Below are positions 6,295-7,180 of a stretch of DNA of 7,180 nucleotides, in pieces. Numbering within the stretch: position 1 is the first letter of the stretch; every line of letters starts with the position of its first letter. This stretch comes from JBGPIT01 sp041485125 (GTDB taxonomy: Bacteria; Desulfobacterota; Binatia; UTPRO1): NCBI GenBank assembly GCA_041485125.1, contig JBGPIT010000265.1, positions 1-7,180 on the forward strand, written 5' to 3'. Position numbers and translations under genes: made by a program. The notes under the pieces are model-generated. The model was given only the letters and a program-made list of their open reading frames with translations, did not search any database and had not been told where the DNA came from.

Positions 6295-7180
6295 AATGGA
6301 TCACCCCGCACGTGCAGGTGGTGAGCTCGCAGGCGCTGTTCGTTGGGCAGTCGGCATCGCTCTCGCACTCCTCGGCCGGGTCGAGGAAGCCGTCGCCGCA
6401 GAAGCCGCAGACGCAATCGTGACACGCGTAGCCGGGATCGCACGGGGTGTCGCTGCCGTCGCAATCCTCGTCGGGCGGCTCGATGATGCCGTTGCCGCAC
6501 ACGGGCGTCGCCATCGGCGTGGGTTCGGGGGTCCCGTTGTCGGGCGTGGCGGTCGGCGTGATCGCTGGGCCGGGCGTGCTCGTTTCCGTCGCGGTCTCGA
6601 CTGGTGTCGGGGTGTCGGTTGCAGTCGGCGTCGCGGTGGCGGTGTCGATTGGTGTCGGGGTGTCGGTGGTGGTCGCCGTCGCGGTGGCGGTAGCGGTTGG
6701 TGTCGGGGTGTCGGTGGTAGTCGCCGTTGCGGTGGCGGTGTCGGTTGGTGTCGGGGTGTCGGTGGTAGTCGCCGTTGCGGTGGCGGTGTCGGTGGCGGTT
6801 GGTGTGGGGGTGTCGGTGGCGGTCGCCGTCGCGGTCGTGGTGCTCGATGGCGTGGGCGTCGACGACGGCGTGGGCGTCGACGACGGCGTGGGCGTCGGCG
6901 TCGGCGTGGGCGTCGGCGACGGCGACGGCGTGGGCGTCGCCACGGCGGTCGGCGTCGCGGTGCCCGTGGGCGTCGCGGTCGCGCCCGGCAGCTGCTTGCT
7001 CGACGGCACGCACAGCTCTGTCGGCCGGAACGTGTCGAAGACGTCGTTGGCGTTGAACTGGTTGTTCACGAACGCCTTGTGGGTCTCGATGAACGCGCTC
7101 ACGCGCCGGACCCGGTAGCACATCAGGTGCGTCGAGAGGTCGAGGATGCCTTCATTGTTCTTGTTCGCCGGCGCGCAGAG
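6293..7180 (-). CDS. Partial secreted protein: Cys module, Thr/Pro/Ala-rich linker, 12-Cys C-terminal domain
   Basis: The frame stays open to the window edge, so the start lies beyond 7180; 295 residues are visible, counted from the edge. Residues 1-65 carry LCAPANKN, HLMCYRVRR, VNNQF and ELCVPSSKQL. I recognise this as a recurring module of Binatota-like secreted proteins (L-C-x-P-x-x-K followed by H-L-x-C-Y), usually present in several copies, so more copies are likely upstream. Residues 66-227 are a Thr/Pro/Ala-rich linker encoded by tandem repeats. Residues 228-295 hold 12 Cys, including CGNGIIEPPDEDC and CGDGFLDPAEEC, related to the repeats of the first gene. The layout suggests an exported protein with two compact disulfide-bonded ends joined by an extended, possibly O-glycosylated spacer. 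The internal ATG at 7123 is not a credible start because it falls inside the HLMCY module. Function unknown. Confidence 0.85.
   Translation of the reverse strand, partial: LCAPANKNNEGILDLSTHLMCYRVRRVSAFIETHKAFVNNQFNANDVFDTFRPTELCVPSSKQLPGATATPTGTATPTAVATPTPSPSPTPTPTPTPTPSSTPTPSSTPTPSSTTTATATATDTPTPTATDTATATATTTDTPTPTDTATATATTTDTPTPTATATATATTTDTPTPIDTATATPTATDTPTPVETATETSTPGPAITPTATPDNGTPEPTPMATPVCGNGIIEPPDEDCDGSDTPCDPGYACHDCVCGFCGDGFLDPAEECESDADCPTNSACELTTCTCGVIH
6603..6848. repeat. 48-bp tandem repeat (minisatellite), about five units
   Basis: Units begin at 6603, 6651, 6699, 6747 and 6801, each opening with GGTGTCGGGGTGTCGGT or a one-base variant. The period is 48 bp, except the fourth unit, which is 54 bp through an extra 6-bp GGCGGT-type insertion. 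The third and fourth units are identical over their first 47 bases, indicating recent duplication or conversion. All lengths are multiples of 3, keeping the minus-strand frame (16 residues per unit, TDTPTP and TATATAT motifs) intact. Confidence 0.9.
6849..6902. repeat. 18-bp tandem repeat within the Thr/Pro linker
   Basis: GGCGTGGGCGTCGACGAC occurs twice in perfect tandem (6849-6866, 6867-6884), followed by a diverged copy and further GGCGTGGGCGTCGGC-type sequence to about 6940. On the minus strand it encodes SSTPTP, then TPTPTP-type sequence. Confidence 0.88.

Noticed and set aside
6447..7118. Plus-strand open frame rich in Val and Gly across the repeats
   Set aside because: It is the complement of the Thr/Pro repeat codons. 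The minus strand has recognisable Cys modules on both sides of the repeat, and the plus frame has no domain outside it.

Overview
This GC-rich 7.2 kb window most resembles a genome of the Candidatus Binatota/Binatia or Myxococcota-like lineages (former Deltaproteobacteria). That placement is inferred from recognised protein modules, not from any marker gene. The modules are DUF4215/myxo-type cysteine-rich repeats, the K-L-K-x-x-G-K-x-C-x-C cysteine module, the H-L-x-C-Y ... L-C-x-P-x-x-K module, and long Thr/Pro/Ala linkers on secreted proteins. No tRNA, rRNA, transposase, integrase or CRISPR array was seen.

Layout. (1) Positions 1-3030, plus strand: a large predicted extracellular protein with its N-terminus cut off by the window edge. 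It has a short Cys-rich head, eight exactly 45-residue Cys-rich repeats, one Ig-like domain, and a C-terminal region of about 490 residues. That last region looks like a full two-barrel BPI/LBP-type (TULIP) lipid-binding protein. A strong GC hairpin follows the stop codon. (2) Positions 3205-4896, plus strand: a secreted alpha/beta hydrolase with a signal peptide, two Cys-rich modules with identical cysteine spacing, and a catalytic domain of the dienelactone hydrolase/PAF-acetylhydrolase/polyesterase type with a visible Ser-Asp-His triad. (3) Positions 5000-6250, plus strand: a GT4-type (GT-B fold) glycosyltransferase with a GTG start. (4) Positions 6293-7180, minus strand, convergent with the glycosyltransferase and running off the right edge: a predicted secreted protein with a Cys module, a Thr/Pro/Ala linker of about 160 residues built on 48-bp and 18-bp tandem repeats, and a 68-residue tail with 12 cysteines.

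Three of the four genes encode predicted exported, disulfide-rich proteins, so the region looks like a cell-surface or secretome neighbourhood, not a metabolic operon. The most notable observation is the apparent bacterial BPI-like double-barrel domain on a Cys-repeat stalk, next to a secreted esterase. A lipid- or hydrophobe-binding protein beside an ester hydrolase suggests joint handling of an extracellular lipid or polyester. That functional link is inference only.
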